Origin: Glebionis coronaria
Lineage: Eukaryota; Streptophyta; Magnoliopsida; Asterales; Asteraceae
Direction: 5' to 3'
Assembly: GCA_025667525.1 (NCBI GenBank)
Contig: CM046875.1
Location: 293,773,108-293,837,107, forward strand
DNA: 64,000 nt
Of this stretch, positions 21,701 to 32,981 are shown piece by piece; the stretch's first letter is position 1, and every line of letters begins with the position of its first letter. Below the pieces are notes generated by a model that had not been told where the DNA came from, did no database searches, and was given only the letters and a program-made list of their open reading frames with translations. A program made the position numbers and the translations under genes.

Positions 21701-23533
21701 GCTATCATTGTTTGTCTCCTCATTTGAAAGACTCACCACCGAAGATTCATTCGAGTCAGCACTCTCTTGCACAACTTGATGTGGTTGAATACTAGCATCA
21801 GTGGTATTATTGGTGGTATTAATAAGTACCTCAGATCTCTTTTCTGGCCCTAAGCTGGAGATAGTTGCCATGAGAGCAGCCTTTGCAGATTGAAAGCCAT
21901 CACAGTCGGAGTCATACGCATCAAGATCATCGGCTTGGTAAGCTGCATTCTGCGTAGTGACAACGTCTTGTTCAGCAATCCCTGGATCAGCAAGAAATGC
22001 AAGCTCCTCTTCATCAAGTTCCCTTCCTTGTGCTTGAGCATTTACCAGATAGATCTTTTCTGCAAACCATTGTCCATCCCTTCTCCTCTTGGGTTTCTTA
22101 CAATCCCTGGACATGTGACCCTCTTCCTTGCAGTTGTAACATGTAATCATTCGCAACTTGCCCGTGGAATTAGCCCGTGGAGCAGGATTGGCCATTGGTG
22201 CCTGATTGACCGTGCGAGCATTGGTGGTTGATGTGATAGGTCTTCCCTGATATGGTTGAATAGGCTGAACCATGACCCTGCCATTCTCAATAGTAGCTTG
22301 TTGACGAGAATTGGATGAATTCCTCAACTGATTGTTGGTAGGAGTTGATCCTCTGTATCCTCGTTTGCTTAAAGTTCGTGTGAGATAAGCAGACATAGTA
22401 GTTAGCACTTCAACTGGGTCAGCTCCTTGTTGGAATACAGGAACGGGGACTTCCTCATCATCACAATACAGTGCTTGATCTGGATGAGCTGCATAATCAG
22501 TAGAAGGAATACTCATTTGATCAGGGTAGCTTGTTGGATATGCTGCATTCTCTTGATAAGAAGAATGTGAAGGCTGAGCATAAGGTGCAACATTTGCTGG
22601 ATGAAGTTGTGAAGCATACTGTGGTGAAGGTGCATTGAACCGATATTGTTGCTGATGTGAGGTGGGTGGTTGCGGTAGGATCGAGTATTGTGGGAAGGTT
22701 GGTGTCATATAAGGTGATGGATGATAGGCTTGATGTCCCAAGATATAAGGTGTGTTGTTGTGTGACAAGCTTGGTTGATTCGCTATCAAAGCTAAGGAAT
22801 CTGGGTACATACCGCGAGGAGAACGGTGCATAATCACATGCTTCTCATGCTGCTGAAGAAAGGCATAGATTTGATCTAAGTTGCACTTATGCAAATCCCG
22901 GGTTAACTTCACATCGGTAATATACTCACCCCATTCAGCTTGAGGTAAAGTATTCAAGAACTTGGTGTTAACCTGGAATGGAGCAATCACCAGATTGTAT
23001 ACATTCAGATCATTCATTAGAGTAGTGAATCTGAAGTAATAATCGTGTAGTGTTTCCCCTGGGCTGTACGTGAATCTATCAAACAGATCATACAGCTGAC
23101 ACTCCCTTTCCTGTTTGGTGAGAGACGTGCCTTGTAACAACACCTTTAGACGTTCCCACAAATCTTTGGCAACAGTATATTGACTAACCATACGATAAAT
23201 ATCATGCGGAAGAGCTTGGAGAAGTGTCTGTAGAGCCTTTTCATCAGCATCAGCAATGAGTTGTTGTGCCGGTGTGAGTTCTTCATATTCTCTTGGTCGA
23301 GACACGTTATTTGCCACAATGGTACCATAGTCGAGTGGACCATTCAAAATCGATTTGACCATAAGCCTTCCGTATGTTGGTTTGCCCTTCAAGTATTGCA
23401 TCATACGGCCCTGCCATGCCTCAAACACCTCTTTAATAAGCATCGGTGGACGACTATCAGTCCCCGTTATGATCGAGATATCCGTAAGAGATGTCATCTG
23501 AGGCATTAATGAACTTGGATTCATTGTGAACAC
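18680..23533 (-). pseudogene. gag: Copia B gag and gag-pol linker
   Basis: ATG at 23533 (MFTMNPSSLMPQM) opens 1,097 codons to a TAA at 20240-20242; the same frame then continues to 18680. Gag (UBN2-type) lies in about residues 30-250, a Q/P/Y-rich linker follows, and the zinc knuckle CYNCKEEGHMSRDC is at residues 465-478. A long acidic coiled-coil linker reaches to a basic region (KKKARKSKKPRVSKSK) just before the protease. The last 52 bases overlap pol in another frame; because related elements read through here in one frame, I take this as a frameshift mutation. The gag-pol linker is much longer than in TNT1-like elements. The neighbour upstream is the leader array, 130 bp away. Confidence 0.92.
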
Positions 23534-23660
23534 TTAACAGACTCAAAGATTATCGGTTGATCGAGCAGTGAAGAAAGGTTGAGAATTTGTGTTGTGTTGG
23601 TTGTAATCAAGATTAAATCCACTAAAGATCGTCGAAAAAACTCAAATACCCCTTGAACTT

Positions 23661-24170
23661 GCTTATACGGAATAACCCAAACTCAGAATAAACCCTATTC
23701 GGAATAACACCTATTCGGAATAATCCTATGCTGAAAATGTCCTATTCGGAATAAACTCTATGCTGAATAACCCTTATGCGGAAAACCCCTTATGCGGAAT
23801 ATTTTCTTCAATTCGGAATATCTGGCAATTTGGCTTATTCGGAAAAAACCTCCTATTCGAAATGATGGGCAATTCGGAAAGATATTCGGAAAATTTCTCC
23901 CTATTCGGAAAAATTTTGGCTATTCGGAAAAATACTGGCTATTCGGAAAAATATAGGCTATTCGGAAAGTTTTTGGCTATTCGGAAAGATTTCTGCTATT
24001 CGGAAAAATTGTTGCTGTTCGGAAAAAACTGCTATTCGGAAAAAATCCTTCTATTCGGAAAGTCTATTCGGAAACTTCTTCTATTCTGAATATTACTCCT
24101 ATTCGGAATCCCTATTCGGAATAAACCTTCTATGCTGAAAATCTCCCTATTCGGAATCCCTATTCGGAAA
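23661..24170. repeat. Leader array of CTATTCGGAAAAA motifs (Copia B)
   Basis: About 30 copies of TATTCGGAA with variable A-rich spacers, period near 20-24 bp, in the transcribed leader between primer-binding site and gag. Coding-strand form: TTCCGAATA. A few copies read TATGCGGAA or TATGCTGAA, the variant that dominates the array in front of the extra ORF. Confidence 0.88.
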
Positions 24171-24406
24171 GTTCTGGAAAAAATGTTTCCGAGACTTAAA
24201 AAACAGCTTTTAACTCGGATTTTTGATCCAAAACCACAAAAAGTTTTATGATTTTTACCAAAATAAGCTAAACCCAATCCTTATCAATCAATCCCAATAA
24301 CAAAAACACCAAAAACAACAAGATTCAAGATTGATTTTTTCTAAAGATCACTAATTGATTCAAAAACTGAAAAAGCAACACAATCCTTACCTTAAATCAC
24401 CCCATA

Positions 24407-24421
24407 GCTCTCTGATACCAA
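24407..24421 (-). other. Primer-binding site of Copia B
   Basis: On the minus strand TTGGTATCAGAGAGC, one base after the LTR end; a good match for priming by initiator tRNA-Met. Confidence 0.92.
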
Positions 24422-24422
24422 A

Positions 24423-24754
24423 TGTAGAATATTGATAACCTATGAATCTATGAAGTGGGTTGATGTTTTCTAGTGAGAGAAACTAGAGAGAGAAAGTGAG
24501 AGAAAATGTGTGTGATTTTATTAATATGAAAGTGCAAATGGAACAACAACCAACCCCTTTCCATAGTGGAAAGGGGTATTTATACTCCAAGCCTAACATT
24601 GGGCTTGGGTCGGTCCATGACAAGCCCATGGACCGGTTCTTACTTAAGTTAATAAGCAACTAATGACTATTTTCTAACTACGAGCTATTACAACATAAAT
24701 ATTATTGTGGAGCGACCGATCCTTCTAATATATGTAAAAAACGTATTTCTAACA
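24423..24754 (-). repeat. 5' LTR of Copia B
   Basis: 332 bp, the mate of 6715-7046 (two differences). In element direction it begins TGTTAGAAATACG and ends CAATATTCTACA. It carries the promoter described at 24554-24585. Confidence 0.97.
24554..24585 (-). promoter_or_regulatory. Copia B core promoter: TATA box plus 9-bp hairpin
   Basis: On the minus strand GTATAAATACC (plus 24575-24585) runs straight into CCCCTTTCC-ACTAT-GGAAAGGGG (24554-24576), a perfect 9-bp stem. Transcription would be expected to start roughly at the far side of the hairpin. Confidence 0.75.
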
Positions 24755-24759
24755 ATGAG

Positions 24760-25163
24760 GTTCCCAAAATCTAGAATAATTTTAGTCTTGTGCCTCTTCA
24801 TGCCATCCTTGTGCTGCTCCATGCTATCAGTTACCATTTATCTGAGATATATGCTTAAAGTCAACACAAAGGTTGAGTGAATTCATAGGTTTGTAATAAC
24901 AATTTTGAATACAAGTATGTCTTCCGGGCTACGTTGTTATACACCCAAATAAAATAGTTATCATACTGCACTATGTTCATGCACCGCTACTTGACATACA
25001 GAAACCAAAAAATTTCCCTTATACAGGCAGTTTGCCAAACTCCTGAGTTAAGCAAAATAAAGTGCATCTGTTTAGCCTAGGTATGAACCTTCAGCTGCTA
25101 GCAAGCGCGACTTGCCCAGATAGGAGATATCCAACCACAAATAGTACTATTCACAATATTAGC
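24760..25163 (-). mobile_element. Gypsy E LTR, continuation after Copia B
   Basis: Directly continues 6562-6709 once B and one target copy are removed. It contains the phrase ATATGCTTAAAGTCAACACA followed by a GAGTGAATTCATAG phrase, which recurs in the Tekay-type LTRs at 25440 and 29820. It is cut at 25163 by the end of Gypsy D. The five bases before D, TTAGC (25159-25163), are the expected target copy; the partner would lie beyond the window. Confidence 0.6.
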
Positions 25164-25955
25164 TGTAACACTCTCAAATTTCGTATCAGTACAGCGGAAG
25201 GGTCAATAGAGTGTTACGGGATAGAACAAGAACTCAAATCACAGACAACCATAAAAAGGGTTGTACAAAGTTAAACATACATTCATCCGAATAAAAGATT
25301 AGAGTCTACACAAGGTCCCCCAGTTTTACAGTCATAAATTTTACAAAACATGTTTCGAATGAATATTATTAGTAAGTGGGCCATCAGAGTTGATCTACGT
25401 CCAAGTTACCTTCAAGCACCTGAGATAAAACATACGAAAAATATATCAGCGAATGCCGAGTGAATTCATAGAGTTTAGTAAAAGTCGTTATATAAAACAG
25501 TTATTTAAAGCCGAACACAAGCATAATATCAACAATAAGACCCTATATTGCTAGTCAGGCAATATATTATAATTCAAATCATATATCATACATTATTCCT
25601 GAGACCGCAACCTCAGTATTACCATTATCGCTATTATTATCGGATTATTATAAGCCGCATGACATTTTTACCTTTCTATAAAATACAACGGGTCTCGAGC
25701 CCGACAAATATGTGCCCATCTGAATCAGCGTGTCGTCACTAATATCACGCTATATAATTCCTCTCATACATTAATTCGCTTACCAATCAATGTGGCACGA
25801 CGGGGATCAACCGTCAAGGCGCGAACTGGGGTGATCTTCCCCAAATAGTAATATTATATGCATAAGCGTCTACCAACTCCCAGTAGTTCACAATTCATGA
25901 TAATGGGACTTATAGTGACATAACCTAACTAATAATAATCCATTTCAGTTCATTC
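25164..25955 (-). repeat. Gypsy D 3' LTR, outer fragment
   Basis: Starts TGTAACACTCTCAAAT on the plus strand (ends ...GTGTTACA in element direction). It aligns with 29514-30500 of solo LTR H, including the blocks TATTGCTAGTCAGGCAATAT and CGTCAAGGCGCGAACTGGGG. The match stops at CATTGGGTCATA (about 25945-25957), exactly where the RNase H frame begins, so this is a deletion junction. Confidence 0.75.
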
Positions 25956-28900
25956 ATTGGGTCATACAAGCTTCTATGTGTGCATTTCTAACTTGTTCAG
26001 GCAAATTATTGTGCACAGTCATGACTAGAGAATGTACCCTGATCGACTCTCTATCCTTTCTACTTAATGCATCGGCAACAACATTTGCTTTTCCTGGGTG
26101 ATATTTTATCTCACAATCATAATCAATTAACAATTCTATCCATCTTCGTTGCCTCATGGTTAGTTATTTTTTATCGAGGATATACTATAAGCTTTTATGA
26201 TCGGTAAATACCATACATTTGGTGCCATATTGATAATGTTCCACAACCTAAGAGCAAAGACTACAGCTCCTAACTCTAGATCATGAGTAGTATAATTTTC
26301 CTCATTTTTCCTTAATACCCTTAAAGCATAAGCTATCACCTTTTCTCGTTGCATTAAGACAGCTCCAAAGCCTCTAAGAGACGCATCATAAAATACCACA
26401 AAATCCTCACTACCTTCGGGTAATGATAAAATAGGTGCACTACATAATTTTTGCTTCAATACCTGAAATGCTTCATATTCTTTACTTCCCCAGACAAAAG
26501 GTTTATTTTTCTGAGTAAGCTTGGTCATGAGTTTAGCTATTAAAGAAAATTCTTTAATGAATCGTCTATAATAGCCAGCCAATCCTAAGAATTATCGCAC
26601 CTCCGTTGGCATTGTCGGTGCAGACCAACTCTTAATGGCTTCAACCTTTGCCGGATCAACATGAATTCTATCTTTGTCAATCACATGACCAAGAAATTGA
26701 ACATAGCCCAACCAAAAATCACATTTCGAAAACTTTTCATACAACTTTTCATCCTTTAACAAATTTAAGATAGTCCTTAAGTGTTCTCCATGCTCTTCTT
26801 TATTCTTGGAATAGATTAGAACGTCGTCAATGAACACGATCACAAATATATCCAAATAGGGTTTGCACAAATGATTCATTAGATCCATGAATACCGCTGG
26901 TGCATAAGTTAACCCAAATGGCATTACTTGAAATTCGTAGTGTCCGTAACAAGTTCTAAATGCAGTGATAGGAATATCTTCTTCGCGGACGTGAAGTTGA
27001 TGACATCCAGATCACAGATCAATCTTAGAATATACACTAGAGCCTTGTAGTTGATCAAATAAATCATCAATCATTGGTAAAGGATATCGATTTTTAATTG
27101 TCAACTTGTTTAGCTCACGGTTATCGACGCACATACAGAAAGATCCATCTTTCTTCTTAACGAACAACACTGGAGCTCCCCAGGGTGAAGAGCTCGGTCA
27201 AATAAAACCCTTATCAGACAACTCCTTAAGTTGTTCGGATAATTTCTTCAATTCGGATGGTGCTAATCGGTAAGGAGAACGTGCCACCAGTGCAGCACCA
27301 GGAACAAGATCGATTCAAAACTCAACCTGCCTTATCGATGGAAGTCTAGGTAAATCATTGGGAAATACCTCAAGAAAATCACAGATAATAGGCACGTCTT
27401 CCAATCGTTTCTCCTTAGACTCATTCCTGTCACTTGAGCTAAGAATAGCTCGCAACCGTTCCTGATGTACTTTTGGACTTTAATACATGAAACGATTTTC
27501 AGACGGGATTCACCTCGATTACCATCAATTACCAACGTTCTATTCTTAAGAGGAATTTTAACCTTCTTTTCTCCACATAAAATTCTAGCATCATTCAAGG
27601 ATAACCAATCCGTTCCAATAATAATATCGAAACTACCTAGTTCGGTTAATATCAAATCAATCGGGAAGGAATGGTTCAAGAGATTTAGAGAGCATCCTTG
27701 TAATAACTTATTAGTTCTTACCAATTTACCATCAGCCAATTCTACTTCGTAACTGGTATCTATCTCAATAGGTTCAATGTCAATAAGGGCACTAAATTTG
27801 GTAGATACAAAGCTCCTATCAGCACCCGAATCAAATAGAGCAACATCATAATGACTGTTGAGTAAAAACGTACCAGTAACGACATTCAGATCCTCCTTCT
27901 TAACATCAATCGTCCCAAGTTGATAAGCACCACCCTGGCTGTTTCTTCCTTGGCCATCCTTTTTCAACTTTGGAAAATCTGGTTTCATATGGCCCTCTTC
28001 TCCATAATTGTAACAAACGACTCTCCTCTTACACTTTTCCACTTTGTGTCCTAGCTTTTCACAATTTCTACACTTCCAGCAATCAACAGCATGCCTCTTA
28101 TTACCATACTTTGGACACTTTTCAGCATTACGCGGGGTGTTGTGGGTTAGAGCTCTTGCATTTCCCCTTCTTTGATTTTGACGGCGATTGAAACTTTGCC
28201 TATTGTCACCTCGACCTCCACGATCGCCTACACCTTTTCTTTTCTCCCCAGCATGTGCTTCATCCTACTTATCTGGAATTATTTGTCCAATGACCTGGTA
28301 AGCCATTCGAATCGCATCATCAATGGTCAATGTCTTTGACGATGTCACATCCCCTCGGATGTTCTTGGTCAACCACTTAATGTATTGCTTAATCCTTATC
28401 TCCTCAGGTTCAACCAACCGGGGACACAACAAAGCCAACTCATGAAATCGAGTTGTGTATTCATCAATATCCACACCTTTCATTTTCAAATGAGTCAACT
28501 CTTGTTCCAACCTTATAATCACACTACAAGGACAAAACTTCTATGTCATCCACTTTTTAATTTCAGCCCATGGAGTAGCATTAGCAACATCAATGCCCAT
28601 AAACGTAATCTTGCCATTCCACCAAGTCAATGCACGACCTATAAGAGTAGCCATAGCAAAAGTTACCTTATCATCCTCCTTACACTTACCGATGCGAAAC
28701 ACAGACTCAATCCTTTTAATCCACTGACTTAATCCTACCGCGCATTTAGTTCCATTAAAAGGGAGTGGGTCACATTTCATAAATGTCACATAAGTACAAT
28801 CATCGACTTCTGGTGCATTAAGTCCAGGTCCTCCAAAATTTCCACAACCACTAGCATTCACATTATTAACATTCACATTATTACTGCCTGCTCCACTACC

Positions 28901-29038
28901 GCCAACTCCACTACCGCCAGCTCCACTACCGCAAGCTCTGCTTCTAGCATTTGGCATAAACTCAGCCATAGATGCGGCAACTTGCTCCGCAAGGATCCTA
29001 CGCACTTATTCCTCAGTCACGGCTTTCTTGGGCGACAT
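25954..29038 (-). pseudogene. gag-pol: Gypsy D gag-pol, decayed, no integrase
   Basis: Gag starts at ATG 29036-29038 (MSPKKAVTEE) with a stop soon after (29006). It continues as 28541-29005 and 28265-28522 in the same frame. Zinc knuckles follow (CWKCRNCEKLGHKVEKC, CYNYGEEGHMKPDF; the second has lost cysteines), then protease with DSGADRSFVS (27332-28042). Reverse transcriptase is readable in 26592-26924 ([12 protein letters not shown]; catalytic FIDD in place of the usual YADD/FIDD form) and RNase H in 26160-26582 and 25954-26157 ([16 protein letters not shown]). Several stops and frame changes separate the pieces. The frame ends at IEACMTQ, where integrase and chromodomain should follow. 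Confidence 0.85.
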
Positions 29039-29334
29039 GATTCTATTATCGCACAATTCATAGTATGATAAGCATTCACTCAATGATGGATTTAAATAAA
29101 AGGGTCTAATTGATGATCAGGGAAGAAAAATATAAATAAGACACGACATGGAATTTAAGACAAATGATACATATTTCATTAGATCATAAACAACCACATC
29201 GTCTTAGTTAACTTCCCCTATCATAACCTCAGCACTATACAAGCCCAAAATTTGTGCTGGATCTACTAACCGTCATACCGGTTTAGTTATGGTTTTACAA
29301 AAGATACAAAGATACTACTAAGGATAAAGTAGTC

Positions 29335-29513
29335 TACTGAGAATTGCTAGAGGGTCCATCATCATTCTTCTTCTTTGGTATCTTCCTCGGACGATCACAA
29401 GACTCATCATCATTAGTTGGGCTCTTATGAATCACTCATCTCTCGACCATCTCAGCATAAAACATACTGTTCCAACCAACAGACACATGTAACTCTCTTT
29501 CTGCCTTCTCGCG
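29335..29513 (-). pseudogene. Gypsy D leader ORF, C-terminal part
   Basis: On the minus strand this reads REKAERELHVSVGWNSMFYAEMVER, an in-frame TGA, then DRPRKIPKKKNDDGPSSNSQ and a stop at 29335. It resembles the end of the protein encoded ahead of gag in Asteraceae Tekay-type elements (from memory). It starts abruptly at solo LTR H. When H and one TCGCG copy are removed, the frame joins without a break to the part at 62442-63200. Bases 29039-29334 between it and gag hold nothing recognisable. Confidence 0.7.
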
Positions 29514-31352
29514 TGTAACACCCCCAAATATTAATACTTTAGTTCAACGGAAGAGTCGTTGGTGTTACGGGATAGCACATTACTCAAATCATAGACAACG
29601 CTTAAATATTGCGTCGTTTAATAATGAAGCATTTTTCCATTCATGAATATCAAATTTACATAGCTCCCAAGTCATATTATTTCATACAATTTTATAAATC
29701 ATTTGAATGGAAATTATTATTTAAGTGCTGGCCATAAATTCATGTCGTCTTCCCGAGAATTACCTTCAAGTACCTGAGATAAAACATGTTAAAAGAAAAG
29801 GTCAGCGAAAACGCCGAGTGAATTCATAGAGTTTAATGAAATCCATTAATATATCATCGGTATAAAATTATTACCAAAAATCATTTTGTACAATTCTTTG
29901 TTGTAGGCCATAAAATAAGCCTAAAACATTTCATACAAATCTTTGTTGTAAATCATGTTATACGCTTTTTCCTTCAAAACCATTATACGAACCAATGCCG
30001 TAAAAACATCATAAAATACGTTTTATAACGTTGTATAGAGTCAATTAAAAACCGTTATATAAATATGGTTATGTAAAACCAAAACACGAACATAATATCA
30101 ATAATAAGACCCCGTATTGCTAGTCAGGCAATATATTCTAATTCAATACGTATATCAGTATTTTTGTTATTGGATTATTATAAGCCGCATGACATTGCTA
30201 CCTTACTATAACAAACAACGTGTAGCTAACCCGAAACTCATTTTCCCATCTAAAACAGCGTGTCGTCACAATCATCACGCTTATATAAATCTTCTCATAC
30301 ATAAATTCGCTTACCAATCAATGTGGTACGACGGGAATCAACCGTCAAGGCGCGAACTGGGGTGATCTTCCCCAAATAGTACTATCATATGCATAAGCGT
30401 CTACCAAATCCCGGTAGTTCACAATTCAAGCTAATGGGACTTTTGGTGACATAACCTAACTATAACAGTCCATTTCATTTCATACATCGGGTCATATAAT
30501 CATTCATCGGGTCATATAATCATTCGCGTCGAAATCAATAAACAAACAATCGGGACAACTGGTGTCCTATTTTATTAAAACTAACATGTTATCTTCCTCG
30601 CGGGTTTATAAAACATTTCATAAAACATTTAAAAGATTGTGAGGCTATGAATTCACGTTGACTAGGAAAGGCGGTTATCGGTGATTTGGATATACGGTAC
30701 GTGCTTCAATCATGAAAACCTAGACAAATAATACTCGTCTTAGACTCTTCTCCAATGAATTTATAAAAACAATGGCTATGTATATATATGATGATATCAT
30801 GAGTATGATGATGATCAAGTGGGATTTTATATCTTCATACACATTATAGTGTTATGTGTTAGTCAAATTTTTTACTAGTTACCCTAGTTTTAATCCAATT
30901 TCATATTAAGGCCCAATAAGCCCATTAAAAGCCCATTAAGAGTTCAACTCTTTATATTAGTCCATTTATATTATTAATATCAGGCCTTTACTCATATGTT
31001 GGGCCCAAGTGGGTTAAGCCCAATGAGTAAGTCCATTAGTGTTTAGCCAAACTTGTCGGGTTAATAGTCCAATAAAGCTATTTTGGCCCGTTAATGTCCA
31101 TAAGTTATAAAGCTCGGGTTTTATCGGTTTTTCCTTGTCAAATGTACTTATACATCAGTAGATGAGTTATAAAAAGTTTACATTAGACGGGTCCGATCGT
31201 CTAAGTTCTAATTGACGAAAACGTTAATCTTTCGGGTTTTATCCGAAAAGACGTAAAACTTATGTATATAGTTTTATAACTTATAAAACATATCAATTGC
31301 CATTTTTATAAAATGTCCCATTTACTTATCAAAGTATATACTTATTTATAAG
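29514..31352 (-). repeat. Solo LTR H, piece 1
   Basis: Noncoding. It contains CTAGTCAGGCAATATATTC (30120), CGTCAAGGCGCGAACTGGGG (30340) and a short duplication of CATTCATCGGGTCATATAAT near 30490-30525. It is cut at 31352 by element I; its last five bases ATAAG (31348-31352) are one target copy. Confidence 0.85.
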
Positions 31353-31601
31353 TGAGGAATCCTAAGATTCACGGATCTTTTAGCTACTAGGAACGAATCT
31401 CATTCACTTGATTGAATCAAGGCGGAATAGAATGAAACACGTTTAACAAGGTGTTTAGACACAAAGAACATGAATAAAAACAAATGGATTGTTCATTATA
31501 TTAATAACAAACAACCACTAGACGTGTATACATTGAATCCTACGTCTAGTCGACACACGCTTTAGGTTTACCTTGTGAATTAAAGTTATGAATAAATCTA
31601 A
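31353..31601 (-). repeat. Element I 3' LTR, left half
   Basis: Starts TGAGGAATCCTAAG. The last five bases TCTAA (31597-31601) are one copy of the target duplication made by Copia C. The other half resumes at 43742/43747. Confidence 0.93.
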
Positions 31602-31992
31602 TGTTAGCCTCAAAATATTGAGTCAAACAAGAATGCTCGGTCATATGTTTATTATGTATCGTATATTAGAACGTTGTAATAGGTAGTAGATTAGTCGTGT
31701 ATTACGGGTTTACCTTTAAGCTAAGGTTCATTCACAAGTAACCAAAGCCCAAAAGGAAAGCCCGACCCATTATCATATAGCCCATTATGCCACATGTAGG
31801 CAAGGCTATATAAACCTCTCCTTGCATGTAAGGAGAGGTTGGTTGGTCATTTCATTTTCTCTAATCTAATATTTCACAAGTTCACACACTTCTCTCTCTT
31901 TTATCTCTCTAGTTTCTCTCTATAAAATTCATCTCATATCTACCTTTCTTTCTTCATTAATCGTATAGAATCATCATATATTAGGGACAACA
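31602..31992 (+). repeat. 5' LTR of Copia C
   Basis: TGTTAGCCTCAAAATATTG...TTAGGGACAACA, 391 bp. Contains the promoter at 31804-31840 and, downstream of it, a pyrimidine-rich run (TCTCTCTAGTTTCTCTC). Confidence 0.97.
31804..31840 (+). promoter_or_regulatory. Copia C core promoter: TATA box plus 11-bp hairpin
   Basis: GCTATATAAAC is overlapped at its end by AACCTCTCCTT-GCATGT-AAGGAGAGGTT (31813-31840), a perfect 11-bp stem with a six-base loop. The 3' LTR copy has one mismatch in the right arm. Transcription would be expected to start near 31840. Confidence 0.78.
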
Positions 31993-31993
31993 A

Positions 31994-32013
31994 TTGGTAT
32001 CAGTCGCCATGGG
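31994..32013 (+). other. Primer-binding site of Copia C
   Basis: TTGGTATCAGTCGCCATGGG, one base after the LTR; initiator tRNA-Met type, nearly the same as in Copia A. Confidence 0.9.
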
Positions 32014-32294
32014 GTAGTTTTTGTGATTTGTGGTTACTATTATATTGGGTTCGTGTGATATACACCTTACATCATTCCGAATTCAATTTTTTTGTTGTGT
32101 TCTTCGTGCTCTAAATCATCCTCTATTCATCTCTACATCTTTAATACGTGTGGTAAGATTTTGGTTACATTCGTTTGGGTAGAATCACGAATTCAAAGGT
32201 AAAAAAAATCCATTCTTTCTTGTTGCTTCCAAGTCTCGTATTGTTTTTTGTGTTACGATCTGAGTTTTGTGATTGCATAAACCCTGGGGGTTTC

Positions 32295-32715
32295 TACTTG
32301 TGATCCAAAGTCACGATCACATCCTACGATCATCACTTTGATCACAAGTGCGATCATAAGTGCGATCACTGCCTACGATCCCCAATACGATCAGGGAGTA
32401 TGATCGAAGAGTACGATCTTCGAGTACTCGATGAGTACGATCGTTGAGTACGAGCATTGAGTACGATCATTGAGTACGATAGGTGAGTACGATCGTTGAG
32501 TACGATCAGGGAGTACGATCAAGTGAGTACGATCCAAGAGTACGATCAAGTGAGTACAATCCAAGAGTACGATAACTCGTTGAGATCCAAGACTACGATC
32601 CGACTGCGATCTAGGAGTACGATCAGAGTGCGATCACACTACGATCATAGAGTACGATCAGAGTGCAATTAGAGTGCGATCAGAGTGCGATCTAAGAGTG
32701 CGATGGGTGACATTG
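32295..32715. repeat. Leader array of GAGTACGATC motifs (Copia C)
   Basis: About 28 copies of GAGTACGATC or GAGTGCGATC, spaced 11-19 bp, in the transcribed leader 270 bp before gag. Many spacers are AAGT, GTT or CAGG. It occupies the same position as the CGGAA arrays of A and B but with an unrelated motif. A single TTCGGAATTTC stands outside the array at 32902. Confidence 0.88.
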
Positions 32716-32981
32716 CGATGGAAATCTAAATTTTGTTCGAGTATTTTTTAGACTTAGCCACTATCTAGACTAGTCTCGGAACGTAGTTTACACGAAGATT
32801 AAAAAAATAATAAAAAAATAAATTTGGTGATTACAAATTTTTTAGGTCTACCGTTTTGTCGGACTTAGGAATTTATTGTCGGACTGAGAAAAATCGCATT
32901 TTTCGGAATTTCAACAACAACTCAATCATAATATAACTACTTAAGATCCACAATCAATTCATAACTTAAGAGTATATTGAG

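Larger units (their letters stand above)
6715..24754 (-). mobile_element. Copia element B, 18.0 kb, young, with an extra 3' ORF
   Basis: Complete LTR-to-LTR Ty1/Copia element on the minus strand. Order in its own direction: 5' LTR (24423-24754), primer-binding site, leader array, gag, protease, integrase, reverse transcriptase, RNase H, spacer, second array, extra ORF, conserved 3' untranslated region, polypurine tract, 3' LTR (6715-7046). The target copies are ATGAA (6710-6714) and ATGAG (24755-24759), one base different. The two LTRs differ at 2 of 332 sites by my count, so insertion is recent. It landed in the LTR of Gypsy E. Pol is of the Tork/TNT1 type. A typical Copia is about 5 kb, so this one is unusually long. 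Coding lesions: TAA at 20240, a frameshift near 18700, one extra base near 16092, TAA at 15620, TAG at 12708. Confidence 0.95.
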
